DNA from: a virus
Direction: 5' to 3' (one strand)
Virus record (IMG/VR): IMGVR_UViG_3300028840_002420
Location: 49,208-113,207 of that record
DNA: 64,000 nucleotides
Both the position numbers and the translations under genes were made by a program. Positions 23,992-32,020 of the stretch are shown here, in pieces (the stretch's first letter is position 1; each line of letters opens with the position of its first letter). The notes below the pieces were generated by a model. The model saw nothing but the letters and a program-made list of their open reading frames with translations, made no database searches and was not told the DNA's origin.

Positions 23992-24278
23992 ACGATCCCA
24001 AGTATCGGCGATTCCGGTTCAAGGGGATCCGGATGCGGGAGACGACGTGGGACGCGATGGAGGTTCTCGATCACGTGTGGCGGCTGATGAATCGCAGCGC
24101 GATCCATCACAGGACGCGGGGAAGGCTGGTCAAATTCGGGTTTGCGGAATTTCAGGACCGTGGAAAGCACCACATCCGCGGCCGGTTGACTGCGGAAGGG
24201 ATCGATTTCCGCAATCGGGTCTATAAAGAGCGGGCGAGGCGGCTCAACTACAAGCTTTGGAAGGACAAGTGGACATGA
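23988..24278 (+). CDS. Small basic wHTH-like protein
   Basis: 96 residues from GTG 23988 overlapping the upstream stop (GTGA). Very basic. AMEVLDHVWRLMNRSAIHH followed by GRLVKFGFAEFQDRGKHH and RLTAEGIDFRNRV has the helix-helix-wing order of a winged-helix domain. Probably binds DNA; target unknown. Confidence 0.72.
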   Translation: MNDPKYRRFRFKGIRMRETTWDAMEVLDHVWRLMNRSAIHHRTRGRLVKFGFAEFQDRGKHHIRGRLTAEGIDFRNRVYKERARRLNYKLWKDKWT

Positions 24279-24568
24279 GCAAGGTCAACGATAAGGCAGC
24301 GCAGCTATTTCAGGCGTGGTCGGACGAAAAGCGGGCTCTGGAGTCATTGCGGAGTCAGGTGCGGGCTGCGGAAACTAAACTGGAGAACGCGGCGAACGAG
24401 CTGGGCAAGCAGTTGGTGCCGAAAGGGGCCAATCCGAGCGAAGAGTTCGCGATTTGGGTGGGCTGTACGGTCGACGGCGAATCGTTCGATGCGCTCGTGA
24501 CAGTCAAGACTCCCAAGCAGTCGGGCGTGGGTAAGTACAAGATCGAAGTGCGGGAAGAGCGGAGATGA
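24275..24568 (+). CDS. Small hypothetical protein
   Basis: 97 residues, ATGA overlap. Residues 3-45 form a coiled coil (EKRALESLRSQVRAAETKLE), followed by a beta-rich end (FAIWVGCTVDGESFDALVTV). No family recognised. Sits at the point where TGCGGA words become frequent. Confidence 0.72.
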   Translation: MSKVNDKAAQLFQAWSDEKRALESLRSQVRAAETKLENAANELGKQLVPKGANPSEEFAIWVGCTVDGESFDALVTVKTPKQSGVGKYKIEVREERR

Positions 24569-24822
24569 TTCAGTACGAGATGAGGCTGCCATTACGGCAA
24601 GAGCCGTGGCCGAACGGACAGAATGAAGCGAGGCCATGCCCGGTTTGCGGGAAGCCGTGGATTCCGTGGGCTGGTTCCAGGTTGCCTTGTCACGGGCGTT
24701 GTTTGTTTCCGGAGCGGGATAGGCAGCTGATGCAGGCGGATCCGCGGACGGACTTGGAGCTGTCCAAGGCGCTAGGTGTCACGACATCGGTGGTGCGCTC
24801 TGCAAGAAAGCGGCGAGGCTGA
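24565..24822 (+). CDS. Small zinc-ribbon and helix-turn-helix protein
   Basis: 85 residues, ATGA overlap. CPVCGKPW near residue 25 and C...C (LPCHGRC) form a zinc ribbon; the C-terminal part LELSKALGVTTSVVRSARKR matches a short helix-turn-helix. A likely small DNA-binding regulator. TGATG overlap to the next gene. Confidence 0.75.
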   Translation: MIQYEMRLPLRQEPWPNGQNEARPCPVCGKPWIPWAGSRLPCHGRCLFPERDRQLMQADPRTDLELSKALGVTTSVVRSARKRRG

Positions 24823-25304
24823 TGATCATCCGCGTTCCGGACTTTCCGCCCTTTGACGGCGAGGGCAAGCCTCCACGTCCGCTCGTGCTGCTACTTGGTC
24901 AGGGGGACTGGCAGGCTCGAGCGGCTGCGGAATTGTCGTCGAGCTGCGGCGTGGTGGTCTGTACGGACGGGGTGCTGCCGTCTAACAAGGCGCTCCCAGC
25001 GCTGTGGATCGAGGTGTTGCTGCAGTACATCGATGCGGTGGACGCCGTGGGGATCTGGGCTGCGGACGAAGGGCTCTATCTGGACGAATGGACGATGGGG
25101 GCGTACATCTGCGGACGGATTCCGCAAAAGACGCTGGTCGGTTCCGCACCGGAGCCAGAGCACCCGATGGTCCCCGGATTCATCAATCTAGCGATGCAGG
25201 CCGGAGCGTCCGCATTCGCTCGTTACGAGATATTCATGGCGGCGCTCCGCGATCGAGCGAGGCAGAGCCGTCAAAGAGGAAGGCGTGGGCTGAACAATGG
25301 CTGA
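24822..25304 (+). CDS. Nucleoside 2-deoxyribosyltransferase-like protein
   Basis: 160 residues. The order of segments fits the Nuc_deoxyrib_tr_2 fold: LVLLLGQGDWQARAAAEL, a beta strand VVVCTDG, then LWIEVLLQYIDAVDAVGIW, and an acidic strand EGLYLDEWTMGAYICGR ending in KTLVGS. In this family an active-site Glu attacks the nucleoside to swap bases; E in WIEV or DE in YLDEW are candidates. It would act in phage nucleotide salvage together with dCMP deaminase (44,340) and the deoxynucleotidase (46,942). Could also be a catalytically dead DUF4406-like sensor. Confidence 0.6.
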   Translation: MIIRVPDFPPFDGEGKPPRPLVLLLGQGDWQARAAAELSSSCGVVVCTDGVLPSNKALPALWIEVLLQYIDAVDAVGIWAADEGLYLDEWTMGAYICGRIPQKTLVGSAPEPEHPMVPGFINLAMQAGASAFARYEIFMAALRDRARQSRQRGRRGLNNG

Positions 25305-25836
25305 AGAACTGAGACACGTACGCTTCTCATTATCGGACTTGATCTACGCGGTGCAGGCGTTCCGCGGAGATACAACGCCCCTTTCCGCAGACCAGGCGCT
25401 GACCTGGTATTGGAATTGGGCCTCAGATCGCGGATGGAAGCTCAAGATGATCGCCAATCAGATCGATTCCGCAAAGCTGGCCAGCCGTATCGAGTGCGGA
25501 AGTCAGTTTGAGTGGGCTGCGGAAGAATACTGGAATGTGGTCTGGTCCGGAGAGGATATCCAGGCAAGTCCGGACTTGGTTTCCGAAGCAAGCGTTAGAG
25601 ACCTTTCCGCAGCGGCCAAGCTGGTCCTGTCAGAGCTTTTCAAGCGCGGATGGACTGTCCGCAGCCGTATCAATTTGGGCAGCAAGAAGCCGCCCGAAGC
25701 GTGTCTGGTGAGGTACAACGATCAGGGGCCGGAACACCAGATCTTCCTTGATGATGTGATAGCTGTTGCGGACGAGCACGGGGCGGCAGGGACAGCCGTG
25801 AATCTGGAGGATATCGTTTACGACCTGGAGGCCTAA
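25297..25836 (+). CDS. Hypothetical protein
   Basis: 179 residues from ATG 25297, 8-nt overlap. Tryptophan-rich N-terminal half (ALTWYWNWASDRGWKL), no known motif. Of special note is its DNA: nine TGCGGA/TCCGCA words occur in the gene or its edges, in several reading frames (for example DSAK written with TCC-GCA, and TGC-GGA for Cys-Gly). It ends the upstream unit; a promoter for the clamp gene follows. Confidence 0.72.
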   Translation: MAEELRHVRFSLSDLIYAVQAFRGDTTPLSADQALTWYWNWASDRGWKLKMIANQIDSAKLASRIECGSQFEWAAEEYWNVVWSGEDIQASPDLVSEASVRDLSAAAKLVLSELFKRGWTVRSRINLGSKKPPEACLVRYNDQGPEHQIFLDDVIAVADEHGAAGTAVNLEDIVYDLEA

Positions 25837-25874
25837 AAACATCCACGGTATCGCGCAGTTATAAAAAACAGCCG

Positions 25875-25912
25875 CTGCGGAATTGGCAGGCCGCAGTCGG
25901 GGGCAATATAAG
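25875..25912 (+). promoter_or_regulatory. Promoter and inverted repeat before the clamp gene
   Basis: TTGGCA (25883-25888), 18-nt spacer, TATAAG (25907-25912). An inverted repeat CTGCGG (25875-25880) / CCGCAG (25891-25896) brackets the -35 box and may be an operator. The clamp start follows at 25,925 with AGGTGA as ribosome site. Confidence 0.6.
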
Positions 25913-25924
25913 CTAGGTGAAATC

Positions 25925-26974
25925 ATGAGCGAAATTGTCGAGGTAATCCGCAAGGTAGCAGCGTTTGCGGACAAGCAGGAATCAGAGACCTTCACGCTCG
26001 CCGATGTCCATTTCCGCAAAGGCGAGGTGTACGCACAAAGCATGGTGGGCGGGGCGCTAGAACCAATCGAGCTGGAGCTGAATTGCGGAGTCAATGCCAA
26101 GAAGCTGCTCAAGGCGCTCCAGGCGGTGGGCAAGGCGCCCAAGTTCGAGATGGTCGGAAAGCAGCTCAAGGTCTCCAAGGGCAAGTCCAGGGCGAAGCTC
26201 GAGACCAGCGATCCGAAGCACGCTCCGAAGCTGCACAGGCCTCCCAAGGGCGCTGAGTGGCTGGAGGTGCCTCATCTGCACGAAGCAAGCAGGCTGGTGT
26301 GGGCAGTCTCCACAGATACTACGCGGACGCATATCGCTGGTGTGTGCCTATCGGCCAGGGGGCTGTGTGCGACCAATGGCCACGCAGCGATCAAGCTCGG
26401 AGAGGAGAACTACTGCGAGCTGCTAGGCTGCGGCGAAGCCTCCGCTCCGCTCATTCCGCCAGCTGTGCTCAAGAACCTACCCAACCCGACGTTCGCCTGT
26501 CTTCACCAGGGCAAGCTCTATCTGGCCGCGGAGTCCAAGCCGAAGGCCTTCCGCAGCGCCAATCTGTACGATGCCAGGTTTCCGTCGATGGAGCAGGTGA
26601 TGGAGACAGGGCGCGGTCAGCCGCGGCTGTCTGTGGACCGTAGCGCTCTGGTCGATTTGCTCAAGCGGGCGCGGCTGTCTTCTCATTCCGCAGTGCTCGA
26701 AGTCAAAGGAAAGCGGTTGAGCGTTAGCATCGACGATACACGGCCCGCGGACACGTTGTTTTCGTTTGCGGACAGTGTGGAGTTCACCAAGGTGTCTGGC
26801 GAGGTTCCGGACGGGTTGATCAGCCTGAACCTGAACTACCTGTTGCCCAGTGTGGAGACCTGTAGCGACAAGCAGGTGACGCTGGGGATGCTTCCCGAAG
26901 CAGCCGGGAGTCTCGAGCCGATCTATGTGACGGACGGTGACATCGAAGCGATCATGATGCCTATGCGGATGTGA
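25925..26974 (+). CDS. dnaN: DNA polymerase sliding clamp (DnaN-type)
   Basis: 349 residues, slightly shorter than cellular beta clamps (about 366-380). Three similar domains can be traced: residues 1-110, about 115-235 and 240-349. The decisive end is DGDIEAIMMPMRM, which copies the universal DnaN C-terminus (LVMPMRL); ISLNLNYLLPSVE matches the segment before the last strands. It encircles DNA and tethers polymerases and other partners carrying QLxLF-like peptides; such peptides occur in at least five other proteins of this window. It has its own promoter 9 kb from the polymerase gene. Its usual partner is PolC/DnaE, so pairing with a family-A enzyme is notable. Confidence 0.82.
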   Translation: MSEIVEVIRKVAAFADKQESETFTLADVHFRKGEVYAQSMVGGALEPIELELNCGVNAKKLLKALQAVGKAPKFEMVGKQLKVSKGKSRAKLETSDPKHAPKLHRPPKGAEWLEVPHLHEASRLVWAVSTDTTRTHIAGVCLSARGLCATNGHAAIKLGEENYCELLGCGEASAPLIPPAVLKNLPNPTFACLHQGKLYLAAESKPKAFRSANLYDARFPSMEQVMETGRGQPRLSVDRSALVDLLKRARLSSHSAVLEVKGKRLSVSIDDTRPADTLFSFADSVEFTKVSGEVPDGLISLNLNYLLPSVETCSDKQVTLGMLPEAAGSLEPIYVTDGDIEAIMMPMRM

Positions 26975-27192
26975 TGATGAGCTACGCTGAGAAGAGAGAT
27001 GAGAAGCTCCGGGATATTCGCGAGCGCCCAGAACGACACAGGCATTCGTTCGGGGCTCTGCAGGTCTGCTGCATGATCGACGGCTGCCTTGATGGGCTGC
27101 TGTTGGAGGCTCACGAAGGCTTGACGGGCAGTAACGGGGGCCGCGGCTGCGATACGACATCGGGGCCGTGTTCGTGCGGAGCGTGGCATTGA
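26974..27192 (+). CDS. Small cysteine/histidine-rich protein
   Basis: 72 residues, TGATG overlap with the clamp gene (second ATG at 26,977). CCMIDGC, CDTTSGPCSCGAWH and several histidines could bind one or two zinc ions. Helical N-terminus rich in K/E. Function unknown. Confidence 0.7.
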   Translation: MMSYAEKRDEKLRDIRERPERHRHSFGALQVCCMIDGCLDGLLLEAHEGLTGSNGGRGCDTTSGPCSCGAWH

Positions 27193-27653
27193 TGGGGCAG
27201 GTATGTCTGAAGTGCGGAAACACGGAGTGGAAGCTACTCAGCGAGCTGACTATCTCAGTCCAGCCGGGCTCTCGTGAGGATTGCTGGGCGTGCTCTGGCT
27301 GCCTGCTGCCGTTGGGTAGACCAGGGGATGCCGCAGTGGTCGGGGTGAAGCCTACTACGCCGGTCAAGATCGAGCGCGTGTTCTACCAGTCGCTGCGTGC
27401 GGAGAGCTTCACAGAGCGGTTGCGGAATGAGGCGTTCGAGGCACTCAAGAAGGCTGCGGACCAGGCAATCGAGCAGGTGATCGAAGGCTGTACAGCGTCA
27501 TTCTCAAGGCGGAGCTGTCTGAGCTTGATTGCCAGGACGCTCGATCTGGCTTGGCAGGAGCGCTGGCAGGAAGCTCTCGAAGTCGCGGAGTTAGCGGTTG
27601 CCGAGCTGAAAGGCAAAATTGATCGGCAACACTTTGGCCCCGAAACGCCATAG
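27192..27653 (+). CDS. Zinc-ribbon protein with helical tail
   Basis: 153 residues, TGATG overlap. CLKCGNTEW at residue 5 and CWACSGCLLP near 30 make an N-terminal ribbon; the C-terminal 90 residues are helical and alanine-rich (ALKKAADQAIEQVIEG). The stop codon lies inside promoter E. Unknown function. Confidence 0.75.
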   Translation: MGQVCLKCGNTEWKLLSELTISVQPGSREDCWACSGCLLPLGRPGDAAVVGVKPTTPVKIERVFYQSLRAESFTERLRNEAFEALKKAADQAIEQVIEGCTASFSRRSCLSLIARTLDLAWQERWQEALEVAELAVAELKGKIDRQHFGPETP

Positions 27654-27654
27654 T
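27626..27654 (+). promoter_or_regulatory. Promoter E of the GCTACA/CATAGT family (variant)
   Basis: GCAACA (27626-27631), 17-nt spacer, CATAGT (27649-27654). The -35 has one change and the spacer one extra base compared with the four other copies; ACTTTGGCC after the -35 is shared with copy C. Gene start at 27,711. Confidence 0.55.
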
Positions 27655-27710
27655 AGGGATATGGCGGGTGTTGAGTAGGCTTGCAGGCTGCCACGGTTTG
27701 GAGAACGAAG

Positions 27711-28214
27711 ATGAATTTGGAAGCGGTGCGGAAGGTCATTGACGACCTGAACGATCGGGGCTTCGAGTACGTAGGTCACGCGTTTTGGTCCGTGTCCTAT
27801 TGCGGAAGCGGGTCCATCGTTGTCGAGGCGATGGGGATCCCGATCTGGGATAGTGAGGAAGACGAGCGCGAGCAGATCGGGACGTGTCCGAAGTGTGGTG
27901 GTTCCGGGGCTGATCCGGATTGGGTGGAGGGCAGTGCTCGCCCCACGTGTCCGACTTGCGGTGGAGACGGCGAAGACGATCTGTGGGAGCCGCTGGCCGC
28001 GTTCTTGCCGCGGCGGTTGATGGAGATTGCTCTCGAGCTGCTGTTGATGGCCGGGCCGAAGTCGGACAGTGAAACGTCGATGGCCCATGACGATCGACCG
28101 GTACCAGATCCGCCGCTATGTCAGGGCTGCGCTCACCAGCAAAATAACTGCTGTGTGCGGTCTAAGACGTTGGGCGTGTTGTCCGGAGCGTGCCCGGATT
28201 TCGAGCAGCAGTGA
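27711..28214 (+). CDS. Protein with DnaJ-type zinc knuckles and second cysteine cluster
   Basis: 167 residues from ATG 27711 (GGAG spaced 8). CPKCGGSG and CPTCGGDG are two CxxCxGxG repeats that together bind one zinc, as in half of DnaJ's cysteine-rich domain. The C-terminal 35 residues have a second cluster: CQGCAH, CCVRS and CPDF. The middle is a leucine-rich helix (LMEIALELLLMAG). First gene after promoter E. Likely a protein-interaction adaptor; function unknown. Confidence 0.77.
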   Translation: MNLEAVRKVIDDLNDRGFEYVGHAFWSVSYCGSGSIVVEAMGIPIWDSEEDEREQIGTCPKCGGSGADPDWVEGSARPTCPTCGGDGEDDLWEPLAAFLPRRLMEIALELLLMAGPKSDSETSMAHDDRPVPDPPLCQGCAHQQNNCCVRSKTLGVLSGACPDFEQQ

Positions 28215-28498
28215 TTGCCGCGAATTGCCATATCGTCGGCTCTGACCAGGTATTCGCTGTGCTCTGTCGGGCTGACGCGATGTGGGGCGATCCGTGGTCC
28301 AAGGGGCTCGCGGATTATCTCAATGCGGTAGCTGAGCGCGAGTGGCGCGAAAGAGAACGGGAGCTCGACCTTGCGCGGCAGCTCGAGCTGTACCCAGAGA
28401 CTGAAGAGCAGGAGCCGGACGTGGTGCCGGCCGAGTTGGTGCTGGAGTGGGACGCGTACGGAGGTACTGATGGAGATTCCGCAAGACAAGCTCGTTGA
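28211..28498 (+). CDS. Small hypothetical protein
   Basis: 95 residues from GTG 28211 that overlaps the upstream stop (GTGA). Long charged helix in the middle (NAVAEREWRERERELDLARQ) and an acidic end. No family recognised. Confidence 0.7.
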   Translation: MIAANCHIVGSDQVFAVLCRADAMWGDPWSKGLADYLNAVAEREWRERERELDLARQLELYPETEEQEPDVVPAELVLEWDAYGGTDGDSARQAR

Positions 28499-28826
28499 TC
28501 TGATGCAGCGGTTTCCAGCGGCGCGGGAGTGGCTGTATCGGCCGGTGTTGCAGGAGGCGCTCCAAGTGGCCTACAAGCTGGGCTGGTTGGCTGGGCAGCA
28601 GAACGAGCGCGATCAGGGGCCGGCGAAGTCGTTCGAAGAGCTGGAGCAGCGGCGTGCGCGGCGCACGCTGGGAGGCTATTCCGTGCACTGCTGCGATGGC
28701 TGTGGAGAGGAGATCGCACAGAGCGAGGCGGCTGTGGCTTCGAACCATGGTGTTTTTCATGAGCGCTGCTACAAGGCAGATCCGAAGCGCGGACTGCCCC
28801 AGCCGAAAGGGGGACAAGGGCGATGA
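28470..28826 (+). CDS. Small zinc-finger protein
   Basis: 118 residues from ATG 28470 with GGAGG upstream, overlapping the previous gene by 29 nt. The C-terminal half has CCDGCGEEI, then HGVFHERCY, a C/C/H/C arrangement of a LIM- or TraR-like finger. The N-terminal half is helical. Such TraR/DksA-like fingers can bind RNA polymerase, but this is inference. Confidence 0.75.
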   Translation: MEIPQDKLVDLMQRFPAAREWLYRPVLQEALQVAYKLGWLAGQQNERDQGPAKSFEELEQRRARRTLGGYSVHCCDGCGEEIAQSEAAVASNHGVFHERCYKADPKRGLPQPKGGQGR

Positions 28827-29299
28827 ATCAGACAGGGCGCAGCATGATCGCGATAGCGGTCACCAGGGTGCTGCGGAAGTACGAAGATAGCGGACACATC
28901 CGGGCCGGGTGCGGACGGCGCGGTGATCGGCCAAATTGGGCCGCGGGCTGGGTGCCGGGGATGGACGATACCGGGGGGCTCGGACCGATTCCGCAAGGGA
29001 CCATTGACGCCATCGCGGAAGAGGTGGCGCGGAACATCGAGACACAGCTGGACGCGGCTCAGGGCAAGACACCCGAAGCGCCTCCAGAGAAGCCAAAGAA
29101 GCGCGAACGGCCGGATTGGCTGATCGTGGTTGGTGGTGACAAGCAAGGGGAAGATGATGCAGACGACGTTCGATCAGGTGAAGGTATTTTCGGCGACGAA
29201 GGCGAAGGATCGGGGACAGCTGGGCGAGACAGTGACGGAGTGGCTGCGGAAGCAGCCGCGAACGGAGATAGTGGACAAGCAGATCCTCCAGAGCAGTGA
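28823..29299 (+). CDS. Hypothetical protein with unusually long 3' overlap
   Basis: 158 residues, ATGA overlap at the start. Residues 1-105 look real: helix IAIAVTRVLRKYEDSG, then a helix TIDAIAEEVARNIETQLDAA and a K/P linker ending DWLIVVGGD. The last 48 residues are low-complexity G/D/E/A and run 143 nt into the next gene in another frame. The natural end is probably near the next start, so the original stop seems lost, or a sequencing error shifted the frame. Function unknown. Confidence 0.62.
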   Translation: MNQTGRSMIAIAVTRVLRKYEDSGHIRAGCGRRGDRPNWAAGWVPGMDDTGGLGPIPQGTIDAIAEEVARNIETQLDAAQGKTPEAPPEKPKKRERPDWLIVVGGDKQGEDDADDVRSGEGIFGDEGEGSGTAGRDSDGVAAEAAANGDSGQADPPEQ

Positions 29300-29555
29300 T
29301 GCCGAGTTTCATTGCCTGACGATCGTCCTGTTTCTGCGGGAGCCGCGGCAGCTGCCTGTGCTGCACTGTCTCAGGAATGGCCGGGCGATGTGCAAAAAGT
29401 TCCGCCAACCGCCCGGCAAGTGGCCGAAGGGTCATCAGTGGCTGTCGATTGCGGACTGGCCCGATGATGCCAGGCCTGGGATCCCGTTTCACGGTCCGCG
29501 CGGGTCGGCGATGATCTGTCCGCGATGCTATGAGGAGTTGAATCGTGCCGATTGA
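29157..29555 (+). CDS. Small conserved-looking phage protein
   Basis: 132 residues from ATG 29157, six bases after AAGGGG. The start VKVFSATKAKDRGQLGETV and the phrase SSDAEFHCLTIVLFL match a pattern I recall from many phage proteins of unknown function. The C-terminal half is basic with CxxC (ICPRCYEEL). Alpha/beta fold likely. Confidence 0.72.
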   Translation: MQTTFDQVKVFSATKAKDRGQLGETVTEWLRKQPRTEIVDKQILQSSDAEFHCLTIVLFLREPRQLPVLHCLRNGRAMCKKFRQPPGKWPKGHQWLSIADWPDDARPGIPFHGPRGSAMICPRCYEELNRAD

Positions 29556-29994
29556 CGCGAAAGAGCATGCAGCTGAGCTGCTGGAAGAATGCCGCCATCC
29601 GTTGGGCTCGAGCAGTATCTTGGCGGCGAGTCCGGACTACACGGCCGCCGTGTTTCGTGCAGCGCTCGAGTTAGCCTACGAGCTGGGTGAGGAAGGCGCC
29701 AAGCTGCCCGAGCCACGGAAGTTCCGAGAGGGTGTTAGTCGGCTGATCGCTGCGCACCAAGGGACAGTGACGGGGCCGGTGACGTTGCGAGATGGGCCGG
29801 TGGAGATCCCGGTGACGGAGGAGATGCTGGGCTTTCGAGGGGCGTCACAGGCTGTTTGCACCCAGTGCGGACGCAAGACGTGGGATGCGGTGCTGATCGG
29901 CCTGACGTGCGGAATGTCGCAGCCTGATGGTACGAAATGCGAGGGGCGCTTCTACACGGAGGAGATGGCGCGCGTGAGCGGGAGAAGGCCGTAG
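29545..29994 (+). CDS. Hypothetical protein with C-terminal cysteines
   Basis: 149 residues from GTG 29545 with GAGG upstream, 11-nt overlap. An N-terminal helical domain (AAVFRAALELAYELGEEG) is followed by a zinc-ribbon-like C-terminal part (CTQCGRKTW, CGMSQPDGTKC). Unknown function. Confidence 0.75.
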   Translation: MPIDAKEHAAELLEECRHPLGSSSILAASPDYTAAVFRAALELAYELGEEGAKLPEPRKFREGVSRLIAAHQGTVTGPVTLRDGPVEIPVTEEMLGFRGASQAVCTQCGRKTWDAVLIGLTCGMSQPDGTKCEGRFYTEEMARVSGRRP

Positions 29995-30003
29995 GGGGAT
30001 CAC

Positions 30004-30522
30004 GTGTATTACGACATCATTGGATACGCGCCCAGTCGTGGGAGCATGGGGGTGCACGGGTTCTCGATTCAACTCTATCCCGGCTGGAGGGGTTTGGTTG
30101 AGCGGTCGCAGATGGACCAGGAGCGTGCTGACCACCTGATCAAAAACAGCGGGCGCTGGTGGCTTGACTCGTGCGGCTACGATCGCATCTTCGACCCCGA
30201 CAACTGCGGCATCGACTATGACCCGAAGAAACCACCGGGCCCTGAAGCCGGACCAGCCTACAAGCCTCTGATCGACCTACGCGTGAAGTGGGGGGGATGG
30301 GGTCCGGAGCACATCATGGTGCCGGGCGATGCGTGCGGTCTCGACCTCGACCACCATTCGCCATCGCACGTCGAGGGCGGCGCCGTGCTGCTGCCCCACA
30401 ACGTTGACACCTGGAAGCAAAAGAACCTGCTGATGATCGTGTTTTTGCATATCGCCTACTCGTTGTCGTTCTATAACGAAGCGGACCGTGCGGAAAGAGA
30501 GGCGAAGCGCAATGCGGACTGA
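30004..30522 (+). CDS. Hypothetical protein
   Basis: 172 residues from GTG 30004, GGGGGAT upstream. Aromatic and Asp/His-rich with CGYDRIFDPDNCGIDYDP and GLDLDHHSPSHV, which could chelate metal. Its DNA has few TGCGGA words compared with its neighbours and uses more A/C-ending codons (CCA, ACC), suggesting separate origin. No family recognised. Confidence 0.7.
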   Translation: MYYDIIGYAPSRGSMGVHGFSIQLYPGWRGLVERSQMDQERADHLIKNSGRWWLDSCGYDRIFDPDNCGIDYDPKKPPGPEAGPAYKPLIDLRVKWGGWGPEHIMVPGDACGLDLDHHSPSHVEGGAVLLPHNVDTWKQKNLLMIVFLHIAYSLSFYNEADRAEREAKRNAD

Positions 30523-31237
30523 CCAGATGGTGTGGGTGCTTGAGCTGGCGGAGCGTCATTTGGAAACGATGTTTCGCGATCTGGAAGAGCTGGATGAGCA
30601 GATCGCGGAAACCGACCCGTGGGATTGCCCCGGAGAGGCGGAGTCTCGGCATCAGAATCTGTTTGATGCGAAGACCCGGATCTACGAGGCGCTGCGGGAT
30701 ATCACGGGCACCCACGGGGACATTCCGCAGCAGCTGCTGGAGGCGATTCGGGATTTGCGGAAAGCCTTTCAGGAGTCGCTTAAGCGTAGCTGCGAAGTCG
30801 ATGAGCATGGGTTTACGAACAGTCTCGGGTTCACGGTGTCCTTCCAGCACCCCATGTTGACGAATGCGCCGTCCGCGGAAGAAATCGAGCGGGCGATCCA
30901 TTCGGGCTGGACCAAGGGTAGCGGTCTGGCCATCCGGGAGTTTCTGGCGCGGCCGGAAGTGCTCGAGCAGCTCGAAGCGGTTGGCGCTGTGGAATCAGTA
31001 CCGAGCGGGTCCAACAACCAGGTGGGGGAGACGTGCAGCTGTCATTTGATGGATTGCGGAAAGCGCTGCGCTGTGTGCCTGGAAGCGGAAGCTCGAGTGC
31101 TGGGCATTCCCACGGAAGAGCCGAAGCCGGAGCCGCCGAAGCGGTGCTACTACATGCCGGGCATCTCCTTTGGGCAGAACACAGGCTACTGCCGCAAGTG
31201 CGGAAAGAAGAGAGAGGATCCGATCCATGACCGTTGA
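30512..31237 (+). CDS. Helical protein with two C-terminal zinc clusters
   Basis: 241 residues from ATG 30512, 11-nt overlap. The first 130 residues are helical (ELAERHLETMFRDLEELDEQ). The C-terminal quarter carries CSCHLMDCGKRCAVC and then CYYMPG and CRKCGKKR, enough for two zinc ions. No enzyme motif. Possibly a nucleic-acid-binding adaptor. Confidence 0.75.
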   Translation: MRTDQMVWVLELAERHLETMFRDLEELDEQIAETDPWDCPGEAESRHQNLFDAKTRIYEALRDITGTHGDIPQQLLEAIRDLRKAFQESLKRSCEVDEHGFTNSLGFTVSFQHPMLTNAPSAEEIERAIHSGWTKGSGLAIREFLARPEVLEQLEAVGAVESVPSGSNNQVGETCSCHLMDCGKRCAVCLEAEARVLGIPTEEPKPEPPKRCYYMPGISFGQNTGYCRKCGKKREDPIHDR

Positions 31238-31814
31238 GCGGATGGCAGGCCAAGCGCCGTGGACCGTGAGCGTGGCTGTGATGCCGGGCGAAGAGAACTG
31301 TCCCGAGCTGGACAGGCTCGACCAGGGGCTGCGGAAGGACCGTGGTTGGCGGGAGGGCGACGAGTTCATCGCGGTGTGGAAATCGCATATCAGGTGGCCT
31401 ATGGAGCGCTGGTGGCCTCCCAGGCAGTCCGATATCGATGATCTGCGCGAAGCTCTCGAAGCTGGGATGCAGACTCCGCCGATGCCTCGGACGTTTGCGG
31501 AATGGCAGGACTGGTTGGTGCGGATGCTGTCCATGCCGGCCGGTGAGGCCGTCAATCGGGAGTTCGCGCGGCCGGAATACGGCGAGTCGTTGGCGGTCAA
31601 AGCGCTCCGTTCGATGCCGATCAAAGTCGATCCTACGCTGCCGCCCGGTACTGTGGAGTTGCGCGGGCAGGGGAGAGCTGTGCTATTCAATATCGGCGTG
31701 GACCGATCGGACCGGCCTGATGTCGGGGTGAAGACCAAGGTGACCTTGACGAAGGACCTGAAGGTCAAGCTCGGACCGATCATCGATCCGGAGACCGGCG
31801 AAGAAATCTGGTAG
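31227..31814 (+). CDS. Hypothetical protein
   Basis: 195 residues from ATG 31227, 11-nt overlap. Begins beta-like (WTVSVAVMPGEENCPELDRL), has a tryptophan-rich centre (HIRWPMERWWPPRQSD) and ends beta-rich (VKTKVTLTKDLKVKLGPI). Ends its unit; promoter C follows 6 nt after the stop. Confidence 0.74.
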   Translation: MTVERMAGQAPWTVSVAVMPGEENCPELDRLDQGLRKDRGWREGDEFIAVWKSHIRWPMERWWPPRQSDIDDLREALEAGMQTPPMPRTFAEWQDWLVRMLSMPAGEAVNREFARPEYGESLAVKALRSMPIKVDPTLPPGTVELRGQGRAVLFNIGVDRSDRPDVGVKTKVTLTKDLKVKLGPIIDPETGEEIW

Positions 31815-31820
31815 AGGGCT

Positions 31821-31848
31821 GCTACACTTTGGCCGCTCAGCGCATAGT
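31821..31848 (+). promoter_or_regulatory. Promoter C of the GCTACA/CATAGT family
   Basis: GCTACA (31821-31826), 16-nt spacer with CTTTGGCCGCTCAGCG, CATAGT (31843-31848). The spacer is nearly identical to that of copy D at 36,155 (CTTCGGCGGCTCAGCG), so the whole 30 bp is conserved, not only the hexamers. Confidence 0.7.
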
Positions 31849-32020
31849 AGTAGATGGAACGGGCTGGCGTTACGCCGTCCGAGTTGTTGTTTCTCGCAGC
31901 CTCCCGAACCATTGGAGGCCACAAGGCCCTGAAGCACTACACACAGGGCCACGGAGCTTCACGCCCTTGGGGTAGTCAAGTCGAGGTGGCTGCCCCAGGG
32001 GGACTGTGAAAGGGGTTAAG
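31849..32020 (+). ncRNA. Structured 170-nt leader RNA (candidate)
   Basis: Noncoding stretch between promoter C and the next start. Four stems can be drawn: GGCG-TTA-CGCC (31866-31876), CCTCC/GGAGG (31900-31904 / 31914-31918), GGCCCTG/CAGGGCC (31925-31931 / 31944-31950) and TTGGGG/CCCCAG (31967-31972 / 31993-31998). The last stem ends 12 nt before the ribosome site. A leader of this length is exceptional here. I cannot match it to a known riboswitch. Confidence 0.4.

Noticed and set aside
26461-26600. Hotspots of TCCGC without the final A
   Set aside because: Only the full six-base word shows the strong contrast between regions, so shorter matches were not counted.
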